DNA of 64,000 nt from Silurus meridionalis. Its lineage: Eukaryota > Chordata > Actinopteri > Siluriformes > Siluridae. Below, piece after piece: positions 11,601 to 24,700 of this stretch (the stretch's first letter is position 1; every line of letters begins with the position of its first letter). The notes under the pieces were generated by a model that ran no database searches, was not told the DNA's origin, and was given only the letters and a program-made list of their open reading frames with translations. Location: positions 18,955,277 to 19,019,276 of the forward strand of contig NC_060896.1 in NCBI RefSeq assembly GCF_014805685.1, given 5' to 3'. The position numbers and the translations under genes are program-made.

Positions 11601-13922
11601 TGTGTCAGAGAAGTATGTGAGGGTGGTCCAGGGCTTGTATGCAGTGAAGTGTGCAGTAGAAATGACAGACTGGTTCAAGGTGGAGGTTAGACTGCATCAA
11701 GGATCGGCTCTGAGCCCTTTCCTGTTTGCAGTGGTTATGGACAGGTTGACGGACAAGGTGATTTGTGGTGAGAGTAGGGAGCAGGTTAAGATGAGCCTGG
11801 AGAGGTGGAGGAACACGCTGGAGAGAAGGGGAATGAAAGTCAGTAGAGTTAGACAGACTACATGTGTGTGAATGAGAGGGAGGGCAGTGGAGTGGTGCGG
11901 TTGCAGGGAGAAAAGGTGGAGAAGGTGGAGGAGTTCAGGTACCTGGGGTCAACAGTGCAAAGTAATGGAGAGTGTGTTAGAGAAGTGAAGAAAATAGTGC
12001 AGGCAGGGTGAAGTGGGTGAAGAAGAGTGGCAGGAGTGATCTGTGATAGAAGAGTATCTGCAAGAGTGAAAGGGAAAGTTTATTGGACTGTGTTGAGACC
12101 TGCAATGTTGTATGGTTTAGAGACAGTGGCATTGAGTAAAAGACAGGAGGTGGAGCTGGAGGTAGCAGAGCTATAGATGTTGAGGTTTTTTTGGGAGTGA
12201 CGAGGATGGACAGGATTAGAAATTAGTTTATTAGAGAGACAGAGCATGTAGGACGTTTTGGAGACAAGGTGAGGGAGGCGAGATTGAGATGGTTTGGACG
12301 TGTGCAGAGGAGGGACATGAATTATATCGTTAGGAGAATGCTGAGGATGGAGCCACCAGGAAGGAGGAAAAGAGGAAGGCCAAAAAGGAGGGTTATGGAT
12401 ATGGTGAGGAAAGACATGCAGGTAGTGTGTTTGAAAGAGGCAGATGTAGAGGACATGGAGGGTATGGAGACAGATGATCCGCTGTGGTGACCTCTAATGG
12501 GAAAAGCCGAAAGAAAAAGAAGAAGACATCTGGCAGACACCCTCCTAAAGCTACTTACATTTTATCTCATTTTTACAAGCTGAGGGTTAATTTTGCTCAA
12601 GTTCCCAGCAATAGTAGCTTGGTGATGTGATTTATTTCCTTTTTTATCAAAAGTCAGCATTTCAACCTCCCAATTTACGTTTCCCACTTACAAAGCAAAT
12701 CATACACAACATAATGCACTCTGTATAACACTCTGTATGCACATTCTTTTATATGTTGTTATGCTTATACCATAGCGAGTTTCCAACGATTACATTGTTA
12801 ATCAGTGTATTTATTAATGAACATTTTACTGGTTGTTACATGATATTTAGGTCCCAGCTTGTTAGGAATCTGGGGTTAGAGCACAGGACTATCCATGGTA
12901 TGGGCAACCCTGAAGCAGGTAATGGGTTAAGTGCCTTGCTCAAGTGCCCAACAGTGGCAGCTTGGTGGTGTTGGGACTTAACCCCCTGAACATCCCAGAG
13001 ACATTAAGCATTAAGCCATCACCAATTAACCTTTAAACTCTTTTGTACTGAAGACTTTCCTGTGCAAATCAGAGTGACTACTACAAAACACTTACAAATA
13101 TTCCAACCATAAATGTTAAATAAATGTCTTCTTACATTAACATTAACACCACATGTTTTACTTTGGTAAACAAGAGCACATTTTTGTAATCAGTCATGTG
13201 TATGATGTGTTACTATAGATACAATAATGTATAAAAACAACCTTAAAGAAAATATGCTACACTTTTTATATATATTCCACACCTATGCCACATGAATATT
13301 TTTTATAAAATCGGATTTAATTTGATCTGATTTAAGCATTCAACTTCACTGTGTAAGAAATAGTGTGTGTGTGTGTGTCACTGTCTGAGGCTGTTGCCAT
13401 AGCAATGCGCATTACTGATATATTGCTAGTAGGGCTGTCAGTTCCTCACACCCTAAACCTAATACTGAACTCTCTTATTTCTTTCTCTCCTCCATGTGGA
13501 CATGAGTATCCAATATGTTGCAGAGTCATGTGTGTCCGCATGTGTGTATATATTCAGCATGTCTGACTTTAATACAAAGTTCATTTTACCATTGTACAGA
13601 ATGAATGATCAATGAAAATATGTTTATGATTGAGGAAGGTGTGCGTTTGATTAATCTACGTGGGTTGTGTCTTCATCTGTTCCTTCAGCCTACACTTTTT
13701 TTGAGTGGCTGTTTCTTAGCAACTGCATGACATGTCTTTGTGGCACCCTCTTTTACAGCAGACACACAAACCGATGGTGATGGTTTATCATGGCTAAGAC
13801 AATGTTTCTGCTGCTTTTAGACAGAGAGGATGTATTGTTTCTTCTGTTACCCTACATGCACCCACAGCGAAGCACCCACAAACACAAACACATGTGCACG
13901 CACACGTGCACACACACACACA

Positions 13923-13976
<54 letters not shown>

Positions 13977-14088
13977 TTTATTTCAACGCACTCTTTAACT
14001 GATTTCACAGTGCAAACTATATTACTGTAAATAATGATCTGTTATATAATATAACATAACATATTATAAATAACAAATTACACACACA

Positions 14089-14123
<35 letters not shown>

Positions 14124-17100
14124 TTATTTTTATTTTTTATTTTTATTATTTTTTATATATTTACGCATCTGATTTTAGAGTGAAAAGTAAATTACTGTAA
14201 TATTGGCCTGTTATATTTGTGTAATTAATGAATTACACATGCACACACACGCACACAAAAACCTGGTCAGTTTTTTATGTCAAATATTTGTTGTCATAAA
14301 GTGATATGATAATGTCTGACATGATAATGTCATCTTTTTGTTCCTAGTTGACAGCATTGAAACCTGGTGGTCTTCTGATGTTGTAGCTCATCCACATCAA
14401 CTGCAGAAAAGTGCTTATTTGAGTTAGAGTTAAAGAATTATAGGCCATATAGACCAACTATAGACCTAATAGACCTTCTGTCAGCCCAAAGCTGTTTGGT
14501 ATATTTCCTTTCATCTTTCATCAAAACCCAAGGTGTTGTTTAAGCAGTCTGCTCACCTGCCACACACTGGATGTTTGTTTTTTTGACATTTTGTGTAAAC
14601 TCTGGAGACTGTTGTGTGAAAATCTCAAGAGATCAGTAGTTACTGAAAAAATTCTCACAACAGGCTATGTGGTAAAAATCTCAATGCCACAGTTGAATTC
14701 ACACTTTTTTCTTCTTCTGATGTTAATATAATCTGATTGTGCAGATATACAGATGTAAAGTAGACTCATATGTGATACGTATCAATACATTCCATATTCA
14801 GTTCCATTCCTGTACTGTTATAATAATCCACTCTTTTGTGAAGGCTTTTAAATTTTGGAATGTGGCTGTAGAATTTGCATATTCAGCTAGAAGAACATTA
14901 GTGAGACTGGGTACTGATGTTTGGTCTGGAGGGCTGTGGTGCAGTCTATGTTTCAATTCATCCCGAATGTGTTCAGTGGGGTTGAGGTCATGGCTCTTCT
15001 CAGGAAATATGTTCTTCAACTCCAACCATGTCTTCATGGACCTTTTTTGTTTACAGTGGCATTGTCACTGTCACATCCTTGTATTTTTAATTAAACATTC
15101 AGCAAAAAAACACGGAAACCTTCATATAGGCAGAAGGAACAACACTATATGTTTATAATGTTAATACAAAAAGTAAATGTCAAGTCAAGAAGCTTTTATT
15201 GTCATTTCAAATATATATAGCTGACGAAGTACACAGAGAAATGAGACCATGTTTCTCCAGAACCCTGATGCTGCCTTGAACAACATAAAGCTACATAACA
15301 GAAAACACAGGGCTAAGGACTAGTAAGTGTCCTCGCCACATAAAGTGCATCGTGTGCAACCTGGTGCAAACAGTGCAAGACAGACAGTGCAAAGACAACA
15401 CAAGACAGTGTAGGACAAATACACAAAACACAAAATAGTGCCACCAGTAAACCTACTGTATATTACACAGTGTGAACCTTGTAATTAAACAAAATGTAAA
15501 CAAAAGGGTTTGTGCAAAACAGCAATAGCAGCAGTCAAAAAGATGTGCGTAAACAGCATGCAAACAGTTTGTCATAATGAAGTGATATAATATGGGTAGT
15601 GATGAAGACATGGATGTGTGAATTGAGTACGAGTTTGTGTTGAGTTTGGGTTGTACAGATCAGATTCCTGGAGGGAAGAAACTGTTGCACAGTCTGGATG
15701 TTGCGGCCCGAATGCTTCGAAACCGCTTTCCTGATGGCAGAAGGGTGAAGAGTGTGTGTTATGGGTGTGTGGGATCGTCCACAATGCTGTTGGCTTTGCG
15801 GATGCAGTGTGTGGTGTAAATGTCCATGATAAAGGGGAGAGAGACTCTGATGACCTTCTCAGCCATCCTCACTATCCTCAGTAGTGTCTTGCGATCCGAG
15901 ACGGTGCAGTTCCCAAACCAGGCAGTGATGTAGCTGCTCAGGATGCTCTCAATGGTCCCTCTGTAGAACATGGTCAGGATGGCGAGGGAAATGTGCTTTC
16001 CTCAACCTTCAGGAAAGATGCTGACCAGTAGGATCAGCTTCTAAATCAGGTGTTGGTATTGTTAGGTTGTGAGTCCATATCTCAGCCTCACCAAAGCTGC
16101 CACTGCTAAGCTCTTCGGAAACACTGATATCCATTATAGTTTGTTGTTATCATATAGATGATATCATATATAGAAATATACAGGCATAAAGATGGTAAAG
16201 AAATTCTATACATTCCAAATTATTAATTATTTTATCTGCAAATTTGATTTTTGAAGACAAAATAGCACCACAATATGGTTCAACAAGGTGTCAGGCAGTT
16301 TGTAAGCAGATGATAAAAAAAACTGTGTCTCAGGACAGGAAAAAGCTAATCAGTGGAACTTAAGATGCCTTGAAAATAACATTTTGTTGATGCACATTAA
16401 ACAACTGGGCACTATTTATTATAAGAAATTAACATTTAAGAGACTTTTTTATTAAAACGAATGAAGGAATTAGTTAATTTTTCAAAATACTATAAAATTA
16501 CACCCTTTAAAATATATGGAAACACACTTTCATCCTCATCATCTAGAAACGAACACTATATATGCCCGCATGAAAAATACAATATACAATATACATAACA
16601 GATAATAAAATACTAAGCATTTATACACACATAACCTGTTTGTACTTGTTGCTAATCATTTATAGTTGTCACAGCAAAATATAGTTTTAAAATAGAGTAT
16701 TAGAAAAAGATGTGGTCCATATACTTATAAATGTGTATGTGTAAATTATAGTACAATAAAGGGAATATCTTTAAGTTCTTATATTAAACTGCAGTGGCCC
16801 TGATCAGCCATGCTTGTGTCCATATATATAGACATTCATGTATGGGACTGTTTCTTCTTAAAAAAGCTGCAAAGATAATGATTTGTTTATGATCTAAATT
16901 GTTTTTCTGTCTGTCTTTCTTTAAAATCTCTTTGTAGTACTTTGCTGACCCATGCGCCAGTGACCCTTGTCTCCATGGCAACTGCACGCATGAAGGTGCA
17001 GAGTTTGTGTGTGTATGCAGCGACGGGTATGGAGGAGTCCGGTGTGAGCAGCCACCTTTAGCCTTTGACCTTATTGAATCCAGCTGGGACCTAGCAGCCA

Positions 17101-17265
17101 CTCCAGCTACCACGACTCAACCATCTCAGCCAATCACAGAGCTCAGTGACACTGAAGCCCCACCCACTTTACAACCATGGCATCTAAAGCCTGGACAGAG
17201 AATGATCGAGGTCCTGTGGGAGGAGCTTCAGGTGTGTGCTTGCATCCATACATAAATATAAACGG

Positions 17266-17313
<48 letters not shown>

Positions 17314-18663
17314 TATATTTATTTATTTATTTTTTACAAATTTTAAGTGTTTTGTGTGTGTTACAGATCACTGATGGATCAGAGTGTGTGAGCATTGCGG
17401 GCACCGAGCCAGCTGGAATGATTACGGTTTCCATGGAGATTGCAGAGGGAACTGCAGTAAAGTAAGTTCCTCTTGCTGTTCCAACTAATAAAAAAAGCTG
17501 CCACAAGATTTCTCTCGGTGTACTTAAATAGTTGTAATAAGGAAATATGGATGTGTCTAACTAATTGTGATTATCAGGATCAGAGATTTAAAATGCACTT
17601 TTATAAGTTCCAAGAGCTGAGAAAGGAGAAATCCAAAAATTGAGGGTCAATAATGCCAGGGGGTCATGTTCACGTATACAATATAGTCTCCTTTAAATGA
17701 CTGAATAGAGTCAGGAAGAGCAGTCAGGTTATATGTAGCATGGAGCAGCATCCAAGTTACCAAGTGCCCTACAAATAATTATAAATAACACAGTTTAAAG
17801 AAACCAGAAAATTCTCTTGAACTGAAACGAAGAGGAATTTGACAAAAAAAAGAATTATAATGATAAATTATCATATGTTGTACAAACGCTATATAGCCTA
17901 ATGAATGTGGGCACTGGGCTACCTTAAAATGTGGTTCTTCCACAAACCGATCAGAAAGTTTAAAGAACACAGTGGTCTACCATGTCATTTTTATTCTGTT
18001 AAATTACATAATCCGTTCACTGAAATTAAAACGGTCTAGCCCAAACCTGTTCCAGCATGTCAATTCTCCTGTGCACAAAGCAAGGTCTACAAAGAAATGG
18101 TTTTCCCAGGCTGGTGTGAAATATATCCCTAAAAAGAGCCCTGCCTTGACCCCACTAAAATGAACTGGAAAGCTGATTTTACACCAGACCTTCCTGTTTT
18201 TCTAATGATTCTTGTATGTGGATGAACACAAAACCTTGAAGCATGTCAAAATCTAGTGGAAAGTCTTGCCAGAGGTTCTAGTTTTGTAAGAACAAGTAAA
18301 TAAAAGGTTGAGTTAATAAAAGGTTGAGTTATTACAGGTATGTGAACAAAAAAAATGTGCCTGTGTGCAGGTTGGTACTGAACATAAGTGGAGCTGCAGC
18401 ATTGTGGCGTGTTGGAGCTCTCGGGTTCGACCGGTGTTCAGTATCTGATGGCATGGTCGTTTGGTTCCAGCAGGCCACCAATGGCCTCGTAATCTCTGAT
18501 CAGTTATTGCCACTTGGACACAACTATTTTATCAGTAAGAGAACCTAACAGTAATTAATTTAACATTTATTACTGAGTGTAAAACTTTCTTTCTTTCGGC
18601 TTCTCCCATTAGGGGTCGCCACAGTGGATCATCCGTATTCGTGATCCGCATAAGGTGCAATAA

Positions 18664-18703
<40 letters not shown>

Positions 18704-21700
18704 CTGTGCTGCGCATTGGAGCCCCTTCTGGTCTGGAGGTCACTCTCAGATTACACCTCACTGTAAAGTCTACTAGCTGCATGGAGCCAGGCAGAAACTT
18801 CAGTGACCCACAGTGCACTGGGAGAGGGAAGTGCATCACACAGTCTTCTGTGGTAAGGGTTTGCAAAGTTTCTGAATGAATTTCAAATTTATTATTGTAG
18901 TATATGGTTGGGAAGTATATGATGTGTTTGTTTGTGTGTGTGTTGCAGAGCACGTTTTATTGCAAGTGTGATGTCGGATACTTTGGAATCTTCTGCGAGG
19001 AATTTGACGCATGCTACACAAACCCATGTGAAAACAATGGGACCTGCAGTGACGTCACACAGAGACATGAGGGGCATGGCTACACTTGTACATGTCCACC
19101 AGGTGTGTTTGTTAGAAAAATTTTATTACTGCAATGTCCAAGATTAAACAGAGAGTAATTGAGACGAAGTAACATAGAGAGGTAGATGAATCCAAGTGAA
19201 AGAACTAAGACTACTAAGATTAGAAGCCTGGTTGTAACCTGGCTCCTTCCTGCTTGTGTGTGTTACAGGGTTTGAAGGCCAGAACTGTCAGTCTTGGGTA
19301 AATCACTGCGCCTCAGAACCCTGCAAAAATGGAGCAACATGTACAAACACTCTGAACGGCCCACAATGCACCTGCGAAGAGGGTACACAGTCCAGACTGT
19401 ATATACAAATGTGCTTCTTCAAATAACCAGTGTACACTTCCTAGAAAATGCTCTTGCTCAGAAACTGGCTCACTCAGTGCCATGAACAAATGGTGTGACA
19501 TATGAGCAGTTATGTGACAGTCCTGCTTACATTGTGATTGGTTGAGAAGCTTTCTCCATTTGCTGTTTATTTGACAACAGCAATGTTTTGCAATTACTAG
19601 CCCTTACCCACTGTAACAATGTAACTGGTCATGAACCTCATGAACCACCAGTGCTTATAGAAACAGAGAAATTTGCATTCAAATGATACTATATGTGGCC
19701 TGTACATGTTATCCTACGTAAACAGTTTTTACACTTATTAACTAAATTTTATGCAAACTTTGTTAAATTTGATTTATTTGATTCAGAAAAGTCATCCATT
19801 CATCCCATCATGGTCTTGGCTACTTCAAAACACTGAGTCAGCAGGAAAACACTACTGGGACCTTTCTAAATATGTGCCTATTTTTTAATGCCTATTTTAA
19901 TCCCCAGTGAGAATGAGCAGCCCATTATTGACTCTGTCCTGATTTATGCTCCCTTTCTGTCTCCCGTACTTCCTAACTGTGTCACCTAGTTGCTTATTTT
20001 AATCTTCTCGTCCTATTCCTATTCCCCAGAGAAGCAACGGCCTCAGCAATAATGCAAAAATCTCAAGTTACAGCTTGTACCTAAGCTCTCTCTCTCCCTC
20101 TCTCCACCTCTGCCTCTTTCTATCTATTTTTCTTTCACACACTGCAGGTTATAAAGGAAATGTTTGTGAGGTCAGGGTTGATCCATGTGCTTCTGGTCCA
20201 TGCCACAATAATGGGACATGTTATCTGCAAGCTGGTGGACAAGGCTTCAGTTGCACCTGCCCTCCTGGTTTCACTGGACACACCTGCACTCAGCTTGTCG
20301 ATTTCTGCTCACTCAACCCTTGCGCACATGGTGTATGTCGCAATGTCGGCACAAGCTATAGGTGCCTGTGCGTGCCAGGTGAGAGACACACACACACAAA
20401 CCATTCTGACTGTTACTTTTTAGTTAAATGTAGGTAAAGTTGAGATTTGAGTTGACACAATTGAGATGATTATCTCTCTAAACAATTAACAATGATGTGT
20501 AAAAAAAAAAAAAAAGAAAAAAAAAAAAATTAAAAAAAAAATTAAAAAAAGCTAACTTTAAAGACTGCATTAATAAAAAATTATTAAGAAGTTTATAGCT
20601 TATAACTATATTGTCTAGCCAAAGGTAATGTAAAATTCAGGTGAATCCAGCAAGATATGAACTGCAGGCTAGTTATTATATAATAACTGTATTGAAATCC
20701 TACCACATGGATCTTTCTGTATGCCCTAGAAAACAGGAGTCATGAAATTAGACCAAATGACTGTAGGGTTGTGGAAACCATAAATGCTACAACAAGTAAT
20801 AAGACAATTGTTATGAGGACAAGGTGATAAAGCAATAAATACTAAATAGCTACATAACTAACAGCTATCTAATGTTACGGGGCTGCCAAATGCTATACAT
20901 TAAAGGCTAAATATTAATCTAGGATGTTAGTAAACTTTCATCAGTTTAAGTTGTATCAGTTTAAACTATTTAACATATGTTTAAATTAATACATTTGAAA
21001 AGTGGTGTGTGGCATTAGCAGGTTTACTGTAGCAGCTAAACATTTACATATACCAAACAGCTAGCTCAACACTTTGTCTGTAAAAGGTCCTTCTGTATTA
21101 ATGTCAGGATGAGGTTCTACTTCCGTTTTTGTTCAGAAATAGTTTAGTGCCCAGAATTAGTGGTGTTCCAGTCTTACCCTTTTCTATTCCTTAGTACCTC
21201 ATGCTATAGAAATTCCAGTTCTTGGACCAGATCCCTGTTTTAAGTCTAATTTTGTTTTGCAAATTGTGCATGTTTAAATATGTGAACACTGATTTTAATT
21301 CTAGCCCAGAATTTCATAACTTATAAACTTTCTTGTACTTTGTGGTTCCTTTCTGTCAGCCTCTTGTGGGCAGTGAGACAACCTACACAGCTGAAAACAA
21401 GCTCTCTTTACACTTTTGGCTGCATTTAGTAGCCAGTTTACAATTACTACAGCCAAACATGTCAGAAAATTGCATGCATTAGCACACAGTGTTTCAGTCA
21501 GCACGCAGTGTCTACTGTATGTGTGCAGGGACTAGATATTTAAACATGTGCTGTGGCCAAACACCACATTCTTGCCAAAGTTAGGAACCCAGCCACTGGC
21601 TAAGCACTCAGCAGAACTGTCAACTGATCACCACTTGGTACTGCACAAAGTGCTGGACAGATTTACCTTTTAAAACCAAAAGCACCTTCTCTGTTGCTCA

Positions 21701-24700
21701 AAAATATCTGGAAGACAATTCTGTTACCTCCAATAAAATATGTTCTTGATGCGAAGTGAGAGAGGTCAGTCAAATTCAGTCTAAATTAATCATGAATGTT
21801 CCAAACACAGCAAAAGCCGTGACCCAAATTCTGTAGACATGCTGGTGGACACCTACTGTTTCAGAAAGTACCAGTTTGAATAATCAGGCATTCTAATGTG
21901 CTGTCTTATTTTAGTTGAACGGTATATGAGAGATTCTGTGGCATTTTAAATTGTAGAAGTCAAAGCCTGAGCTTAGAAATTTCATGAGGCCATGCAAAAA
22001 TAGATGTTCAGGTGTAAATATTTTTTTTTAGGTGGCCCCAAAGACATTCTGGCAAATTATTTTGGCAAAAAATTCTGTTTGGTGCTTGAAAAGGGTACTA
22101 ATTTTGAATGTTATGTGGGCAGTGTAGGGGCACTTGGGGAACCACTTATCCTGGTGGGCATGCACGTTCTTCAAAAGGAAGTGGAGCAATGTTTGATGTT
22201 CCAGGGTGCACCCTGTGTCTGTGGTACTAGTCAGACATTGTCATTGATGGACAGTAACAGAGTAAATAAAGGAATCTCCAGTGCAGCTTAAAAGGCTAAT
22301 TTAAAAGACATTATTATCATAAAGATATAGATGTAGTATGTATCTTATGGCTACACTTAGACACAGAGTTGTTTAGTTTTTTGCTTTGAGGGGTTGATAA
22401 ATTGTGCACAATGACGTGTATTTCATTGTGCAAGAAATGCATTTAGGGTAATATTTTCACATAAACGTGAGCTCCCAGAAATGCATCCAAATTTGTGGAC
22501 TGCTCTAACAATATGGTTAGCTCATCCAGTGAAGGTAGCTAAAATAGGGAGGAGCTTTTCAAAGCAAACTCATCAATAGAGAGACTTTGGGTCATGGTGT
22601 AGTTCACCCAGGGCCTCATTCAAGCTGGAACCGCCATCGCCTCTTGCTGGTATCTACTTAGCACAAACATTCAGATCAGCGTCAGTTCAACATCAAGCAG
22701 AACATTTAGAGAGGAATAAATTATGGAAGAAACTCCTGACTCGAACTTGCCACAACACCCGTGGTCTTATCTGCATAATTATTTTTGAAGTCATTGAAAA
22801 GAATGTTGAGCTCATGATAATTTATTAGATATCAATCAGTGTTTAACTCATTATCATTCTGTTAATAGATCAGTTGTGCTGAGAGTAACAGAGTCTTTTC
22901 ACATAAACTGAGTTGATTATGCAACAGTCTTGTGATAAAAATGATAATAGGAACATTATAGCCACAATAAATCATAGTACTTGGATACTTATGTACATTT
23001 TAAGGCAAATACTTTTGTATTTTTACACTAGTGAAAGTTTATACGAAGCACTTTAACTGGAGTAATACTTTACCTACTGTTTCTCTACTTTTACTCAACT
23101 ACATGCTTTCTGTACTTCGTTCACCACTGGACATTGTATGGCAGTTAGAAAAATTCTAAATATAAGGCAGGATGGGGAAGATTTAGTTAAAGGGCTGTGT
23201 AGTTAACTCCTGTGTTGCTTGTTTTGGAAAAGTTCCATTGGGGCATTGGGACTTGACATGATAGTCCCAAGTTCGAGAACAGGAGACCCCAGAGGGTGTG
23301 GACCAGATGGAGACTGCCAGACTTCTGGAGAGGAGATGTGTGCTTGAACGCACACAGAAATACTAAGATTTGTTCTCTGCCTACCAGTCAATCTTCCATT
23401 TGACAATTATATAAAAAAAATGGTCATGATTTATAAAAAACTGCAAAAGGTACTAAAAATCTGCTGTAAGTAAAAGACTGACACCCTGTGGGGGAAAAGT
23501 ATATTTGGAGATAGTCACATTGATTCAAACAGTTTTCTTCTCTCTATTTTACTATTTTCTCTATTTTCCAGGTTATCATGGGTTGTACTGTGAGGAAGAG
23601 TATAACGAGTGTCTCTCAGCTCCATGCCTAAATTTTGCTACATGCCAAGATCTGATAAATGGCTATGAATGTGTATGTACCACGCAGTACACAGGTACAC
23701 ACTTATGTTGCTTTACAGCGATGCATTTTATGTTGTCTCTGTGTACCTTACATTAATCAACTTAATGTCTATATCATGTTTGTCTTGTAGGGAGACATTG
23801 TGAGATTTATAAAGACCCATGCGTGAAAGTCCAGTGTCAGAATGGCGGTCAGTGTGAAAGAAGACGGAGCAATGCAACCTGCGTGTGTCCACCTGGATAC
23901 ACAGGTAATACATTCATATGTGTGTGTTTTTGCGTAAATGTGTGTAAGAGATTTACCCCCACTTTTGCTCTTTCTTCAGGTGAGAACTGTGAGGTTGACA
24001 TTAATGAGTGTGAGAGCAACCCATGCCATCATGGTGGCACCTGCACGGACCAGTCAGATGGCTTCATCTGTCACTGCCCACCTGGCTGGGTGGGTGGGGC
24101 CTGTGAGATCCGTGAGTGAAACCTTTAACTTGATTAATCTGCCTTAATATGAATCATCTTCTATTGATGATGGTTAGTAAAGTGAAAGAAAGGGGGCATC
24201 TCTCAATGCTCAATTCATGACTCTAATGTGGTCTTATGTTGACACACAGAATCTTGGGGTGGAACACCATAAACATAGATGGAATTCAAAGTTTTATAAT
24301 GGTTGAAGAATGGTTTTTGTATTCTTTTATTTCTATTCTACAGCCCTATACTAAAGCAAAAGTGGTTCTTTCACCCTACAAATTACCATGGGTGGAACCT
24401 CCATTACAATGTAAACAATAATTTGCTGCAGTGTTGATACTCATTCATTTATTCAGAGCAAGATGTGGAATTACACGCTGACAGAACTTATTTAGAACAT
24501 AATCAGGATACCCATCTCTTCCTTAATAAAAGAATGGGAGGGAAATTAAAAAAATGGCTGCATAGCATACAGTAGCATTTTTAGCTACTGTATTGAATCA
24601 GCTGCGTGTGATGGAAATGCAATGAGCAATACAAGAAAAAGCTCAGAGGCTTACCAACACCTTCACAGTAATATAGTCGGTAGCACACTATTCAATAATG

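Larger units (their letters stand above)
12538..16937 (+). other. DNER intron 1, last part
   Basis: No exon before 16938. Contents: SINE-like fragments (12555-12690, 12890-13025), (CA)n tracts (13915-13975, 14080-14123), a family G repeat, a minus-strand Tc1 family C relic and a LINE C-terminal relic. The final 800 bases are AT-rich, with no feature seen. Confidence 0.7.

Noticed and set aside
22004..22291. 95-residue frame in DNER intron 8 as an extra exon
   Set aside because: No EGF cysteine pattern, no match to DNER, and exon 8 to exon 9 joins in frame without it.
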